64,000 nucleotides of DNA, from contig NZ_JACIET010000001.1 of the NCBI RefSeq assembly GCF_014197015.1, positions 2,046,001 to 2,110,000 of the forward strand, in the 5' to 3' direction. The notes under the pieces are model-generated. The model was given only the letters and a program-made list of their open reading frames with translations. It searched no databases and was not told where the DNA came from. Shown piece after piece: positions 56,755-64,000 of the stretch. The first letter of the stretch is position 1. Every line of letters starts with the position of its first letter. The stretch is from Niveibacterium umoris. GTDB taxonomy: Bacteria > Pseudomonadota > Gammaproteobacteria > Burkholderiales > Rhodocyclaceae. Position numbers and translations under genes: made by a program.

Positions 56755-56979
56755 CTACTTGCCCTTGCTGTAGACGATTTCCTTGGCACCGCCGTCGCAG
56801 GATCCGACGACCTTGCCTTCCTTGCCTTCGCCCTTGGCGACGATCTCGAGCGTGTAGCCCTTCACACCCTTGCTTTCGATCTTGCCGGCGATCTCGGTCT
56901 TCAATGCTTCACAGTCCATCTTGGCAAATGCGGGCGCAACAGCCAGCGCGCATGCCAGGCCAAGCACGAGCTTCTTCAT
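56755..56979 (-). CDS. DUF1161 small exported protein
   Basis: A 74-residue protein with a signal peptide (LVLGLACALAVAPAFA). The mature 55 residues carry MDCEALKTEIAGKIESKGV and GKVVGSCDGGAKEIVYSK, with two Cys that could form a disulfide, matching the DUF1161 family of unknown function. The ribosome site GGAGG lies six bases before the ATG. It seems monocistronic. Confidence 0.85.
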   Translation of the reverse strand: MKKLVLGLACALAVAPAFAKMDCEALKTEIAGKIESKGVKGYTLEIVAKGEGKEGKVVGSCDGGAKEIVYSKGK

Positions 56980-57308
56980 TGCAATCCTCCATGGATGGGC
57001 CCGATCGGGCGAGAGTCCGGCGGGCGGCGGCCCGCACGTCTGGACTCCGCACAGACTAACCGCGGGGCAAGCCAGCGTCTGCATCGGAATGCACAAGCCC
57101 ACGCCGAACCATCGCGCCCTTCGTGGCGAACGCAACGCCGGCGTCGTCGGTGATTTGTCCGCGCAGCCCTGTACGTTGTCCGCGCGTGCCGAACGCCGGG
57201 TCTGGCACGACGGGACAAGGACTTGCCTGCAACCAGGTGCCAGCATGACGCCCCAGCTGGACACCGCGCGTTTTCCGCCCGGTGTCGCGAGTCGACGGGA
57301 GAACTGCC
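56980..57308. other. 329-bp region without a supported gene
   Basis: The stretch between DUF1161 and the 57309 ORF holds the DUF1161 promoter/leader and no other convincing gene. A long minus-strand frame here is Arg/Gly/Pro-rich with no fold signal and is a shadow. No RNA structure stands out. Confidence 0.4.
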
Positions 57309-57551
57309 ATGCAGGACAACACACGCGCCAACACGTCGCACCATGCCAAAAGCATCGCGCTCGGCGTTTCCGGGCGCCCCCCTCGGACGGCGAGCGCCAA
57401 TACCGACATGGCGCACTGCCCGGATCTTCTGACCCCGCCCAGAATCAGCCTGGTCGAGATCGCGCGTGTCGAGATCGAATTCAGCGGAATTGAACCCGAC
57501 GCATTGCCTCGCTGGCTCGCACGCCATCGCGACGCCGACGCGCCGCGATAG
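57309..57551 (+). CDS. Small hypothetical protein
   Basis: A possible 80-residue protein, starting at an ATG with GGGAG seven to eight bases upstream. The first 50 residues are polar and low in structure. The C-terminal part RISLVEIARVEIEFSGIEPD reads like an ordered amphipathic segment. No Cys-rich core or leader-peptide pattern is seen. It ends 14 bp before the convergent TrpB-like gene. It could be real or fortuitous. Confidence 0.4.
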   Translation: MQDNTRANTSHHAKSIALGVSGRPPRTASANTDMAHCPDLLTPPRISLVEIARVEIEFSGIEPDALPRWLARHRDADAPR

Positions 57552-57565
57552 CGCCTCGGCATCCG

Positions 57566-58936
57566 TCAGCCGACGTTCGGCAGGCCTGACAAGGCCATCG
57601 CCAGCTCGCCCTCGTCGTAATCCTGGTCCACCAGGCCGCCCGAGAGGTAGTTCTGGTAGGCGGCCATGTCGAAGTGGCCGTGACCCGACAGGTTGAACAG
57701 GATCGTCTTGGCACGGTCCTCGGCCTTGCAGCGCAGCGCTTCGTCAATTGCGCAGCGCACCGCATGGTTGGCCTCCGGCGCCGGCACGATGCCTTCGGCG
57801 CGCGCGAACATCACGCCGGCTTCAAAGCAGGCGGTCTGGTGGTAGGCGCGCGCCTCGATCAGGCCAAGCTCCTTCACATGGCTGACCAGCGGCGCCATGC
57901 CGTGGTAGCGCAAGCCGCCAGCGTGGAAGCCGGCGGGCGTGAAGGTGGAGCCAAGCGTGTGCATCTTCACCAGCGGCGTCAGATGCGCGGTGTCGCCAAA
58001 GTCGTAGGCGTACTTGCCGCGCGTAAGGCTCGGGCAGGCGGCCGGCTCCACTGCGATGATGCGGCGCTGCTTCACGCTTGCACCGCCGCGCAGCTGCATG
58101 CCGATGAAGGGGAAGGCGATACCGGCGAAGTTGCTGCCGCCGCCGGTGCAGCCGATCACCACATCCGGGTCGTCGCCGGCCATCTCCAGCTGCAGCATCG
58201 CTTCTTCGCCGATGATGGTCTGGTGCAGCAGCACATGGTTGAGCACCGAGCCGAGCGCGTACTTGGTGTCTTCGTTCAGCGCCGCCACCTCCACCGCTTC
58301 GGAGATCGCGATACCGAGCGAGCCCAGGTGGTTCGGGTTTTGCGCCAGCACCGCGCGGCCCGACTGCGTTTCGTTGCTGGGCGAGGCGACGCAGCGTGCG
58401 CCGTAGGTTTCCATCAGCGCGCGGCGGTAGGGCTTCTGATCGTAGGACACGCGCACCTGGTAGATCGTGATGTCGAGGCCGAACAGGCTGCCGGCAAAGG
58501 CCAGCGAGCTGCCCCACTGGCCGGCGCCGGTTTCGGTGGCGAGCTTCTTCACGCCGGCCTGGCCGTTGTACCAGGCCTGCGGCACCGCGGAGTTCGGCTT
58601 GTGGCTGCCAGCCGGCGACACGCCCTCGTACTTGAAGTAGATCTTGGCCGGCGTGCCCAGCGCTTTTTCGAGGCGGCGGGCACGGATCAGCGGGCTCGGG
58701 CGCCACAGGCGCAGCACCTCGCGCACCGGCTCCGGGATCTCGATGCGGCGTTCGGTCGACACTTCCTGCTCGATCAGCGCCATCGGGAACAGCGGCGCGA
58801 GATCCGCCGGGCCGATCGGCTGCTGCGTGGCCGGGTGCAAGGGTGCGGGCGGCGGCACCGGCAGATCTGCCGCGATGTTGTACCAGTCCTTCGGCATCTG
58901 GTCTTCGCTCAGCAGGAACTTCGTTGTTTCGCTCAT
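57566..58936 (-). CDS. TrpB2-type PLP-dependent enzyme (tryptophan synthase beta-like)
   Basis: A 456-residue fold type II PLP enzyme, longer than canonical TrpB (about 400). It opens [18 protein letters not shown], typical of the TrpB2 group. The PLP Lys is in [18 protein letters not shown], the phosphate loop is [14 protein letters not shown], and the tail has [15 protein letters not shown]. Typical TrpB2 enzymes make tryptophan from indole and serine without TrpA or act on other substrates. No trpA or other trp gene is adjacent, so I do not use the trpB symbol. GGAGGAG precedes the ATG. Confidence 0.9.
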   Translation of the reverse strand: MSETTKFLLSEDQMPKDWYNIAADLPVPPPAPLHPATQQPIGPADLAPLFPMALIEQEVSTERRIEIPEPVREVLRLWRPSPLIRARRLEKALGTPAKIYFKYEGVSPAGSHKPNSAVPQAWYNGQAGVKKLATETGAGQWGSSLAFAGSLFGLDITIYQVRVSYDQKPYRRALMETYGARCVASPSNETQSGRAVLAQNPNHLGSLGIAISEAVEVAALNEDTKYALGSVLNHVLLHQTIIGEEAMLQLEMAGDDPDVVIGCTGGGSNFAGIAFPFIGMQLRGGASVKQRRIIAVEPAACPSLTRGKYAYDFGDTAHLTPLVKMHTLGSTFTPAGFHAGGLRYHGMAPLVSHVKELGLIEARAYHQTACFEAGVMFARAEGIVPAPEANHAVRCAIDEALRCKAEDRAKTILFNLSGHGHFDMAAYQNYLSGGLVDQDYDEGELAMALSGLPNVG

Positions 58937-59153
58937 CCGTCTGACTCCTCCGCTTGGGATTTCATTGGCAAAGCGTCGATTGTGAAGCGAGCGTTTCGGC
59001 GGCCTCTGACCTGCCTCAGAGACTTCCGTTCGTCCGCCTCAAATGCACCCCATGCCGCGATTCCGGCGCTTCGTCGCACACCGCTCGGCGCACCGCCCCT
59101 GCCGGCGGCATCCTGCAGTCACCGCGCAACGAAACCGCGACGAAAGGACTGCC
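58937..59153. promoter_or_regulatory. Divergent gap, TrpB-like / small membrane protein
   Basis: A 217-bp divergent intergenic region. No -10 box or operator of confidence is seen. An AAGGA ribosome site lies at its right edge before the small gene. Confidence 0.3.
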
Positions 59154-59333
59154 ATGAAAACCCTGCGCCCCCGCTTCACCGCTCACCTGTTCGCCGCCAT
59201 GCTGGCAACGGCTGGCGTAAGCTTCAGTATTGGCGGCACGCTGTTCCTGTTGAGCATGCCGGCCAGCGAATACACCGCGGCCAAGCACTTTGCCGCACAC
59301 GGTCTGCCCTTGCTGGTCGCACATCAGGAATGA
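59154..59333 (+). CDS. Small single-TM protein
   Basis: A 59-residue protein with a basic N-terminus (MKTLRPRF) and one hydrophobic segment (about 11-34, HLFAAMLATAGVSFSIGGTLF), followed by a short tail with two His. AAGGA precedes the ATG. It is 31 bp upstream of YccF and probably in the same transcript as the LanC-like gene. Too short for further inference. Confidence 0.6.
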   Translation: MKTLRPRFTAHLFAAMLATAGVSFSIGGTLFLLSMPASEYTAAKHFAAHGLPLLVAHQE

Positions 59334-59364
59334 CCGCCCCTTTCAACCACGTTGCGGAGCCCCC

Positions 59365-59778
59365 ATGCGATTGATCGGCAACCTGCTCTGGCTCGTTTTC
59401 GGCGGCCTCTGGATGGCGCTCGGCTGGATTCTCGCCGGCGCCATCTGTTTCGTTTCGATCATCGGCATCCCCTGGGGGCGCGCGTGTTTCGTGATCGGCC
59501 AGCTCGCCTTCCTGCCCTTCGGGAACGAGGCGGTGGATCGTCGCGTCGTCACGCAGCGCGAGGACATCGGCACCGGCATCCCCGGCGTGATCGGCAACGT
59601 GCTGTGGTTCCTGATCGCAGGCTGGTGGCTGGCGCTCGGCCACCTGTTCCATGCGCTGCTGTGCTGCATCACGATCATCGGCATCCCCTTCGGGCTGCAG
59701 CATCTGAAGCTCGCTGGGCTTGCGCTGGCGCCCATCGGCAAGACGGTGGTGCCGCTGGACCGCGCCCTCGCCCGCTGA
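59365..59778 (+). CDS. YccF family membrane protein
   Basis: A 137-residue protein with two tandem YccF repeats: LIGNLLWLVFGGLWMALGW and IPGVIGNVLWFLIAGWWLAL, each followed by CFVSIIGIPWG or CITIIGIPFG. This repeat pattern defines the YccF family, an inner-membrane family of unknown function. Four membrane helices are predicted. The ATG at 59365 is where the first repeat starts. It ends 16 bp before the LanC-like gene. Confidence 0.92.
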   Translation: MRLIGNLLWLVFGGLWMALGWILAGAICFVSIIGIPWGRACFVIGQLAFLPFGNEAVDRRVVTQREDIGTGIPGVIGNVLWFLIAGWWLALGHLFHALLCCITIIGIPFGLQHLKLAGLALAPIGKTVVPLDRALAR

Positions 59779-59794
59779 AACACCGGCCACCGGC

Positions 59795-61009
59795 ATGCTC
59801 CACGACCCGGCCCGCCACGAAGCGCTTCGCGCCATCGCTTGGGACGAGGCGCGGGTGCGCGACACGATCCGCTTCATCGTGAGCGAGACCGAGTCGCACT
59901 ACCGGCCCCGGCGCTACTGGCCGATTCATCCGCGCGACGTCAATCCGGACGAGGACCCTGCGATCGCGTCGACCACGCTGTACTTCGGTGCCTGCGGCGT
60001 GATCTGGGCCCTGCACTATCTGCAGGCCTGTGGCGCAGCGCCACTGACGCGCAGCTACCTTGACGATCTCGAAACGCTGCGTCTGGACAACCGCGCCTGG
60101 CTCGCCTCGATCGGCAGCCGCGACTTCGCCGCCTACCTGATGGGCGACACGCCGATCCGGCTACTCGCTTACGGCCTCGACGCCGACGAAGCGCAGGCCG
60201 CGGCGCTCGCCGACCTGATCGACGGCAACCTCGATCACCCGACGCGCGAATTGATGTGGGGCGCGCCGGGCACCCTGCTGGCAGCCCTGTTCCTGCACGA
60301 GCGTAGCGGCGAGCAACGCTGGGCGGCCTTGTTCCGCAAGTCGGCCACACACCTGTGGTCGCAACTCGAATGGTCAGACGTGCATCAGTGCGCCTTCTGG
60401 ACACAAGACCTGTACGGCGAAAGGAGCACCTACCTCGATGCCGTGCATGGCTTCGTCGCGACCGCCGTGCCGCTGATCCACGGGCGCCATCTGTTCGACG
60501 CCGCTCAGCGCGACGCCTGGCTCGACTGCATCGCCAACACCGTCAAGCGCACAGCAACATGGGAGAACGGTCAGGCCAGCTGGCGTGCCCAGCTAAACGA
60601 GGCCGGCGACCGGCCACCCAAGAAACTGATGCAGTTCTGCCATGGTGCGCCAGGCTTCGTGATCTGCCTCGCCGATCACCCCGACGCCACGCTCGATCCG
60701 CTGCTGATCGCCGCGGGCGAAGCCACGTGGAGCGCCGGTCCGTTGAGCAAGGGCTCGAACCTGTGTCACGGCACCGGCGGCAACGGCTACGCCTTCCTCA
60801 AACTCTATCGCCGCACCGCCGACCCGCTGTGGCTCGCGCGCGCCCGCGCCTTCGCCATGCACGGCATCGCGCAGCTGGAAGCCGAACACGCGACCACCGG
60901 GCACCTGCGCCACTCGCTGTGGACCGGCGACCCCGGCTTCGCGATTTACCTGTGGGACTGCCTGCGCGGCGAAGCGGCATTCCCGACGCTGGATGTGTTC
61001 TTCGCCTGA
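59795..61009 (+). CDS. Orphan LanC-like protein
   Basis: A 404-residue all-helical protein with the repeating Gly motifs of the lanthionine-cyclase (LanC) toroid: LYFGACGVIWALHYL, LMWGAPGTLLAALFL, DAVHGFVATAVPLI, FCHGAPGFVICL, LCHGTGGNGYAFL and LWTGDPGFAIYLW. The three zinc ligands (Cys in FCHG; Cys and His in LCHG) are all present. In lantibiotic producers LanC cyclises dehydrated peptides, but there is no LanB/LanM dehydratase or clear precursor here. Bacterial orphan LanCL proteins have unknown substrates, possibly glutathione-type addition to dehydroamino acids. It is the last gene of a small-TM/YccF/LanC run. Confidence 0.85.
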   Translation: MLHDPARHEALRAIAWDEARVRDTIRFIVSETESHYRPRRYWPIHPRDVNPDEDPAIASTTLYFGACGVIWALHYLQACGAAPLTRSYLDDLETLRLDNRAWLASIGSRDFAAYLMGDTPIRLLAYGLDADEAQAAALADLIDGNLDHPTRELMWGAPGTLLAALFLHERSGEQRWAALFRKSATHLWSQLEWSDVHQCAFWTQDLYGERSTYLDAVHGFVATAVPLIHGRHLFDAAQRDAWLDCIANTVKRTATWENGQASWRAQLNEAGDRPPKKLMQFCHGAPGFVICLADHPDATLDPLLIAAGEATWSAGPLSKGSNLCHGTGGNGYAFLKLYRRTADPLWLARARAFAMHGIAQLEAEHATTGHLRHSLWTGDPGFAIYLWDCLRGEAAFPTLDVFFA

Positions 61010-61060
61010 ACCCATCCGCGCCGCGCGCCGCTCGCACTACAGGTGGGCCGGCCGGGCCGG

Positions 61061-62395
61061 TCAGGCAGGCTGCGTCGCCGGCGCCTGATCCGCGGGCTGG
61101 TCGGTGATGCGGCGGATCGGTGTCAGGCTCACGCCCAGCAGCACGATCATCAGCAAGGACAAACCACTCGCCGTGAACAGCGCGGCCGGGTTCAGCACCC
61201 GCAAGGCGGCCCCGGCGGCGGCAGCGGCCAGCGGCGAGAGCCCCATGAAAATGAACATGAACACGCTCATCGCGCGGCCCAGCATGGCCGGCGGTACACG
61301 CCGCTGCATCCAGGTGAACACGGCGACCTGAACGTAACCCGCCAGCGCGCCGAGCGGCGCGAGCAGCGCCACGCCTTGCCAGGTCGCCGTGATGTGCCCG
61401 AAGGGCAGAAAGGTCAGCGCCGCGGTCGCGTCGATCGCCAGCACCGTCAGTCCGAGTGTCTTCAGGCGCCATTTCGGCAAGGCGCCGGCCAGCACCATGC
61501 CGAGCAGCGAGCCGATGCCGTGCCCCGCGAGCAGGAAACCCAGCGCGGCCGCACCGCCTTGCAGTTGCGTGTTGGCCAGCACGGGGAGTGCGACCTGCAG
61601 CGGGCCGCCGACGAAGAAGGCGATCGCCGCGAAGTAAAGGCACAGCGCGCGCAGTTCGACGTCGCGCCACATTGCGCCCATCGCCTCGCCAACCGCATGC
61701 AGCACCGACCGCGCGCCCCCATTGCCCGCCAGCACGATGGTCTGCACCTGCTGCAAGGTCCAGGCCGAGATCGCAAAGGTCAGCGCGTCGAACGCGAAAG
61801 CCATGCCAAGGCCGGCGGCATTTTCGATCTTGCCCGCCGCATGCGGTGCGGCGGCGTCGCCAAAGGTGGCGATCAAGAGGCCGGCCAGCAGCGGCCCGAT
61901 GAGGACGGTGAGTTGGCGCAAGCCCATCAGGAATCCGTTGGCAGCCTGCAGCGACTGCGGCGGCAGGGCCTGCGGCAGGATCGAACTGCCCGCCGGGAAG
62001 CTGAAGGCGGTGACCAGCCCGATCGCCAGCGCCAGCCCGTACACCATCCACAGCTGGATCGTGCCCGACCACACCAGCGCCGCCAGCAGGCCGATGAGCG
62101 CCGCATTCAGGTACTTCGTGAGCAGCAACACCCTATGCGGGGAGTAGCGATCGACCAGGGCGCCGCCGATCAGGATGAAGATGGCGCGCGGCAGACTGAC
62201 CACCGCCAGCACGGTGCCGAGCACCAGCGGATCGCCGGTCATCTTGAGCACCAGCCACGGCAAGGCGATCTGCGTGAACTGGTCGCCCAGCATCGACAGC
62301 GCGCCGCCGCCGAGCAGCCAGCGGAAATTGCGGTTGGCGAAGAGCGCACGTTTGGGGTCGCTGTGGCCCGCGAGCGGGTCTGTTTGGGGGTTCAT
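61061..62395 (-). CDS. MFS transporter (MFS_3 / EntS-like exporter type)
   Basis: A 444-residue membrane protein with about 12 helices. The start FRWLLGGGALSMLGDQFTQI and LPWLVLKMTGDPLVLG are the MFS_3 entry. The loop 2-3 signature appears as GGALVDRYSPHRVLLLTKY. Helix 5 and later segments contain SFPAGSSILPQALPPQSLQA, the family's drug/enterobactin exporter pattern. It is coupled to the MerR regulator (ATGA overlap), which makes an inducible efflux system likely, with unknown substrate. Confidence 0.88.
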   Translation of the reverse strand: MNPQTDPLAGHSDPKRALFANRNFRWLLGGGALSMLGDQFTQIALPWLVLKMTGDPLVLGTVLAVVSLPRAIFILIGGALVDRYSPHRVLLLTKYLNAALIGLLAALVWSGTIQLWMVYGLALAIGLVTAFSFPAGSSILPQALPPQSLQAANGFLMGLRQLTVLIGPLLAGLLIATFGDAAAPHAAGKIENAAGLGMAFAFDALTFAISAWTLQQVQTIVLAGNGGARSVLHAVGEAMGAMWRDVELRALCLYFAAIAFFVGGPLQVALPVLANTQLQGGAAALGFLLAGHGIGSLLGMVLAGALPKWRLKTLGLTVLAIDATAALTFLPFGHITATWQGVALLAPLGALAGYVQVAVFTWMQRRVPPAMLGRAMSVFMFIFMGLSPLAAAAAGAALRVLNPAALFTASGLSLLMIVLLGVSLTPIRRITDQPADQAPATQPA

Positions 62396-63168
62396 CGGGA
62401 TCGTCCTCGTTGTTGTTGGGTCGGTGCCGCTGGCGCCGGGGCTGCGCTTGGCGTGTCACGGCCCACCGCGCGGCGCAGGTAGGCCAGCAGCTCGGGCGTA
62501 ACGCCCGTCTCGCGCTGCAGATTGGTCTCGTTGGCGTACATCGTCGCGAACTTGCTGCGGATGTTTTCGTCCGGCCCGGTGAAGCGGTTCACAAGCTCCA
62601 TCCAGCGTTGCGCGTAGCCCTTGACCTGTGGCGAGAGCGGGTCGACGCCCTGCGCCATCGCGCTTCGTACCGACTGGATCAGCGCCGGCCATTCGGCTTC
62701 GGTTTCGCGCACCAGCTCACGATCGATCGCGTTGCGCCAGTGGTCAAAGGTCTTCAGCTCCTCCTCATCGAAGTAGCGTTCGAGCGCACGCATCATGCCC
62801 ATCGTCACCAGCAGTTGCTCGGTAAGGCCCTCTTCCTGGCGCTCCGCACGTTCCGCGATGCGGCGCAAGGCGTGCAGCAGGCGCTGCTGACGCAATACCT
62901 GGGCCTCCACCTGGGCGATGTGTCGTGTCAGCACATCGAGCAAGGGGGGATTCTCGGCATCCAGCAGGGGGCCGATTTCCTTGAGCGAAAGCCCGGAGTG
63001 TCGCAGCGCCAGCAGGCGGTGCAGGCGCAGCACGTCGGCCTCGGCGTAAAGGCGGTAGCCGGCCTCGCTGCGCCCGGAGGGCTGCAGCAGTTTGAGCTTC
63101 TCGTAGTGGTGCAGCGCGCGGACGGTCAGACCGCAGCGCTTGGCCAGTTCCCCCACCGTGTATTCCAT
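62392..63168 (-). CDS. MerR family regulator with TipAS-like C-terminal domain
   Basis: A 258-residue regulator. The winged-helix N-terminus EYTVGELAKRCGLTVRALHHYEKLKLL (split: YTVGELAKRCGLTVRALHHY) and the coiled coil (about 85-125) are typical of MerR. The C-terminal region (about 130-240) is helical with ERYFDEEELKTFDHW and TGPDENIRSKFATMYANE, resembling the TipAS antibiotic-binding domain that senses cyclic thiopeptides. No metal-binding Cys pair is seen. It is divergent from nothing; its operator is upstream at 63211-63241. It heads the MFS operon and likely autoregulates. Confidence 0.9.
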   Translation of the reverse strand: MEYTVGELAKRCGLTVRALHHYEKLKLLQPSGRSEAGYRLYAEADVLRLHRLLALRHSGLSLKEIGPLLDAENPPLLDVLTRHIAQVEAQVLRQQRLLHALRRIAERAERQEEGLTEQLLVTMGMMRALERYFDEEELKTFDHWRNAIDRELVRETEAEWPALIQSVRSAMAQGVDPLSPQVKGYAQRWMELVNRFTGPDENIRSKFATMYANETNLQRETGVTPELLAYLRRAVGRDTPSAAPAPAAPTQQQRGRSR

Positions 63169-63210
63169 GACTGCCTCGCAGGATGTGTCGTTTGCCGACC
63201 TCTGGCGAGC

Positions 63211-63241
63211 ATCATGAACCCTGACCTTGGGTGAGGGTCAA
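63211..63241 (-). promoter_or_regulatory. MerR-type promoter/operator of the merR-MFS operon
   Basis: On the minus strand a TTGACC -35 (63241-63236) and a CATGAT -10 (63216-63211) are separated by 19 bp, the long spacer typical of MerR-controlled promoters. Between them is an imperfect dyad ACCCTCACC-N3-GGTCAGGGT (63218-63238) with one mismatch. The leader to the ATG is about 40 nt. The dyad overlaps the stop of the upstream GGDEF gene. Confidence 0.75.
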
Positions 63242-64000
63242 GCCGCCGCGGCGCCGGGCTCGCTTGTCCGCGAGCCGATCTCTTCGGCAAGTGCATAGCT
63301 GCCCTTGCCCGACGTCTTCACCGTGTACATCGCCACATCCGCGCGATGGATCATGTCGGCTACCGTCATGCCGTCATACGGGAACAGGCACAGGCCGATG
63401 CTCGCCCCGGTGTGGAGGCCGGGCGCAATCGACTGCAGCGGCGCGCTGATCTGGTCGAGCAGTTTCACCGCGAGCACCTTGGCGGCCGCTTCGTTGTCGA
63501 TGTCGCGTGCAATCACGAAGAACTCGTCGCCACCGATGCGCGCCACCGTATCAACGCCACGCACCGCCGCCAGCAAGCGGCTCCCGACTTCTCGCAGCAC
63601 CTGGTCGCCGACCTTGTGGCCAAGGGTGTCGTTGATCTCCTTGAAGCGGTCGAGATCGAGGAAGTAGCCGCAGTTCATCTGGCCAGTGCGCTGCGCGGCC
63701 GAGACCGCCTGCGCGATCCGGTCGTAGAGCAGATCGCGGTTGGGCAGCCCGGTCAGGCCATCGTGCATCGAACGGTTCAGATGGTGCCGACGTTCCTCGT
63801 CGAGCAAGCGCTCACGCAGGAACAACATGCGGCGCTGGCGCTCGGCAAGGTAGCCTGCGGAGCCCCCGATCAGGTTGGCGCACACGATGAAGAAGTCGTG
63901 GCCCAACAGCACATGTGTCGGGTAGCCCATCAGTGATCCGAAGAGCAGGTTATAGGCGAGCAGCATCAGCAGATCGACGCCGAGCGCATAGATGAAGCGG
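63238..64000 (-). CDS. Membrane diguanylate cyclase (GGDEF), 5' end beyond the window
   Basis: The frame remains open to the last base, so the start lies outside; 253 residues are visible. Two to three TM helices are seen at the left (MLLAYNLLFGSLMG, FFIVCANLIGGSAGYL), followed by a short coiled coil with LFLRERLLDEERRHHL. The GGDEF domain has HDGLTGLPNRDLLYDRI, FLDLDRFKEINDTLGHKVG and ARIGGDEFFVIARD, with intact GGDEF. The upstream part is probably a larger membrane sensor. Its stop lies inside the MerR operator. Confidence 0.88.
   Translation of the reverse strand, partial: RFIYALGVDLLMLLAYNLLFGSLMGYPTHVLLGHDFFIVCANLIGGSAGYLAERQRRMLFLRERLLDEERRHHLNRSMHDGLTGLPNRDLLYDRIAQAVSAAQRTGQMNCGYFLDLDRFKEINDTLGHKVGDQVLREVGSRLLAAVRGVDTVARIGGDEFFVIARDIDNEAAAKVLAVKLLDQISAPLQSIAPGLHTGASIGLCLFPYDGMTVADMIHRADVAMYTVKTSGKGSYALAEEIGSRTSEPGAAAA

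Noticed and set aside
57056-57562. 168-aa minus-strand frame between DUF1161 and the TrpB-like gene
   Set aside because: Composition is Arg/Ala/Gly-rich, there is no ribosome site or family pattern, and it overlaps a better supported + strand ORF.
57566-58936. Canonical tryptophan synthase beta (trpB)
   Set aside because: The enzyme is longer, has the TrpB2-type N-terminus, and stands without trpA or other trp genes.

Overview
The window is about 64 kb of GC-rich, densely packed bacterial chromosome. Gene content and order (folA-thyA, accA-tilS, comF/bioB/bioC, hemB, engB next to a cytochrome c4, SulP, LrgAB, an IcmF-type type VI secretion block) point to a betaproteobacterium, probably Rhodocyclales-like. 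The genus is inferred from context only. There are no rRNA or tRNA genes, insertion sequences, phage genes or CRISPR arrays, and composition is even throughout.

1-8.8 kb is mostly housekeeping: a partial MarC-type membrane protein, a DUF4337 protein, thyA-folA (thymidylate and folate), an uncharacterised 490-aa protein, accA-tilS, a one-TM protein with a long Ala/Pro linker, and the Fe-S carrier apbC. 8.8-13.3 kb holds a compact sensory module: a membrane GGDEF/EAL protein with a degenerate GGDEF motif, a periplasmic cupredoxin and an exported truncated hemoglobin in one operon, with a divergent DUF3034 envelope protein. 13.3-19.6 kb has metG followed by a small membrane protein and LrgA/LrgB, then SulP-acylphosphatase, then a 2-Cys peroxiredoxin. 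19.7-31.3 kb holds a four-PAS GGDEF-EAL protein, comF and bioB, a TPR-GGDEF protein with a small membrane BRO-N-like protein, and an outer-membrane barrel / periplasmic binding protein / orphan histidine kinase operon. 31.4-38.2 kb contains bioC, a HAD phosphatase, a DUF2235 hydrolase with a membrane partner, a GNAT enzyme, hemB, engB and cytochrome c4.

39.0-47.0 kb is a minus-strand type VI secretion module: TagX-like M15 peptidase, PAAR tip protein, a membrane-anchored beta-ketoacyl-synthase-like protein, TssM, TagF and an OmpA-domain protein. The sheath, baseplate and TssJKL components are absent. 47-53.5 kb contains an uncharacterised membrane protein, a GGDEF protein, dinB, and an htpX-TerB-like operon preceded by what looks like a yybP-ykoY (manganese) riboswitch with a terminator. 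53.5-64 kb contains a nitrilase-cupin pair, ycaO, DUF1161, a TrpB2-type PLP enzyme, YccF, an orphan LanC-like protein, a MerR-MFS operon with a recognisable MerR operator, and a GGDEF protein running off the end.

Five proteins of cyclic-di-GMP turnover lie in this one window. The most unusual signals are the riboswitch in front of htpX, the hemoglobin/cupredoxin/EAL module, the ketosynthase-like protein inside the type VI block, the three-gene barrel-SBP-kinase operon, and several genes whose only visible -10 box lies so close to the ATG that leaderless mRNAs are likely.
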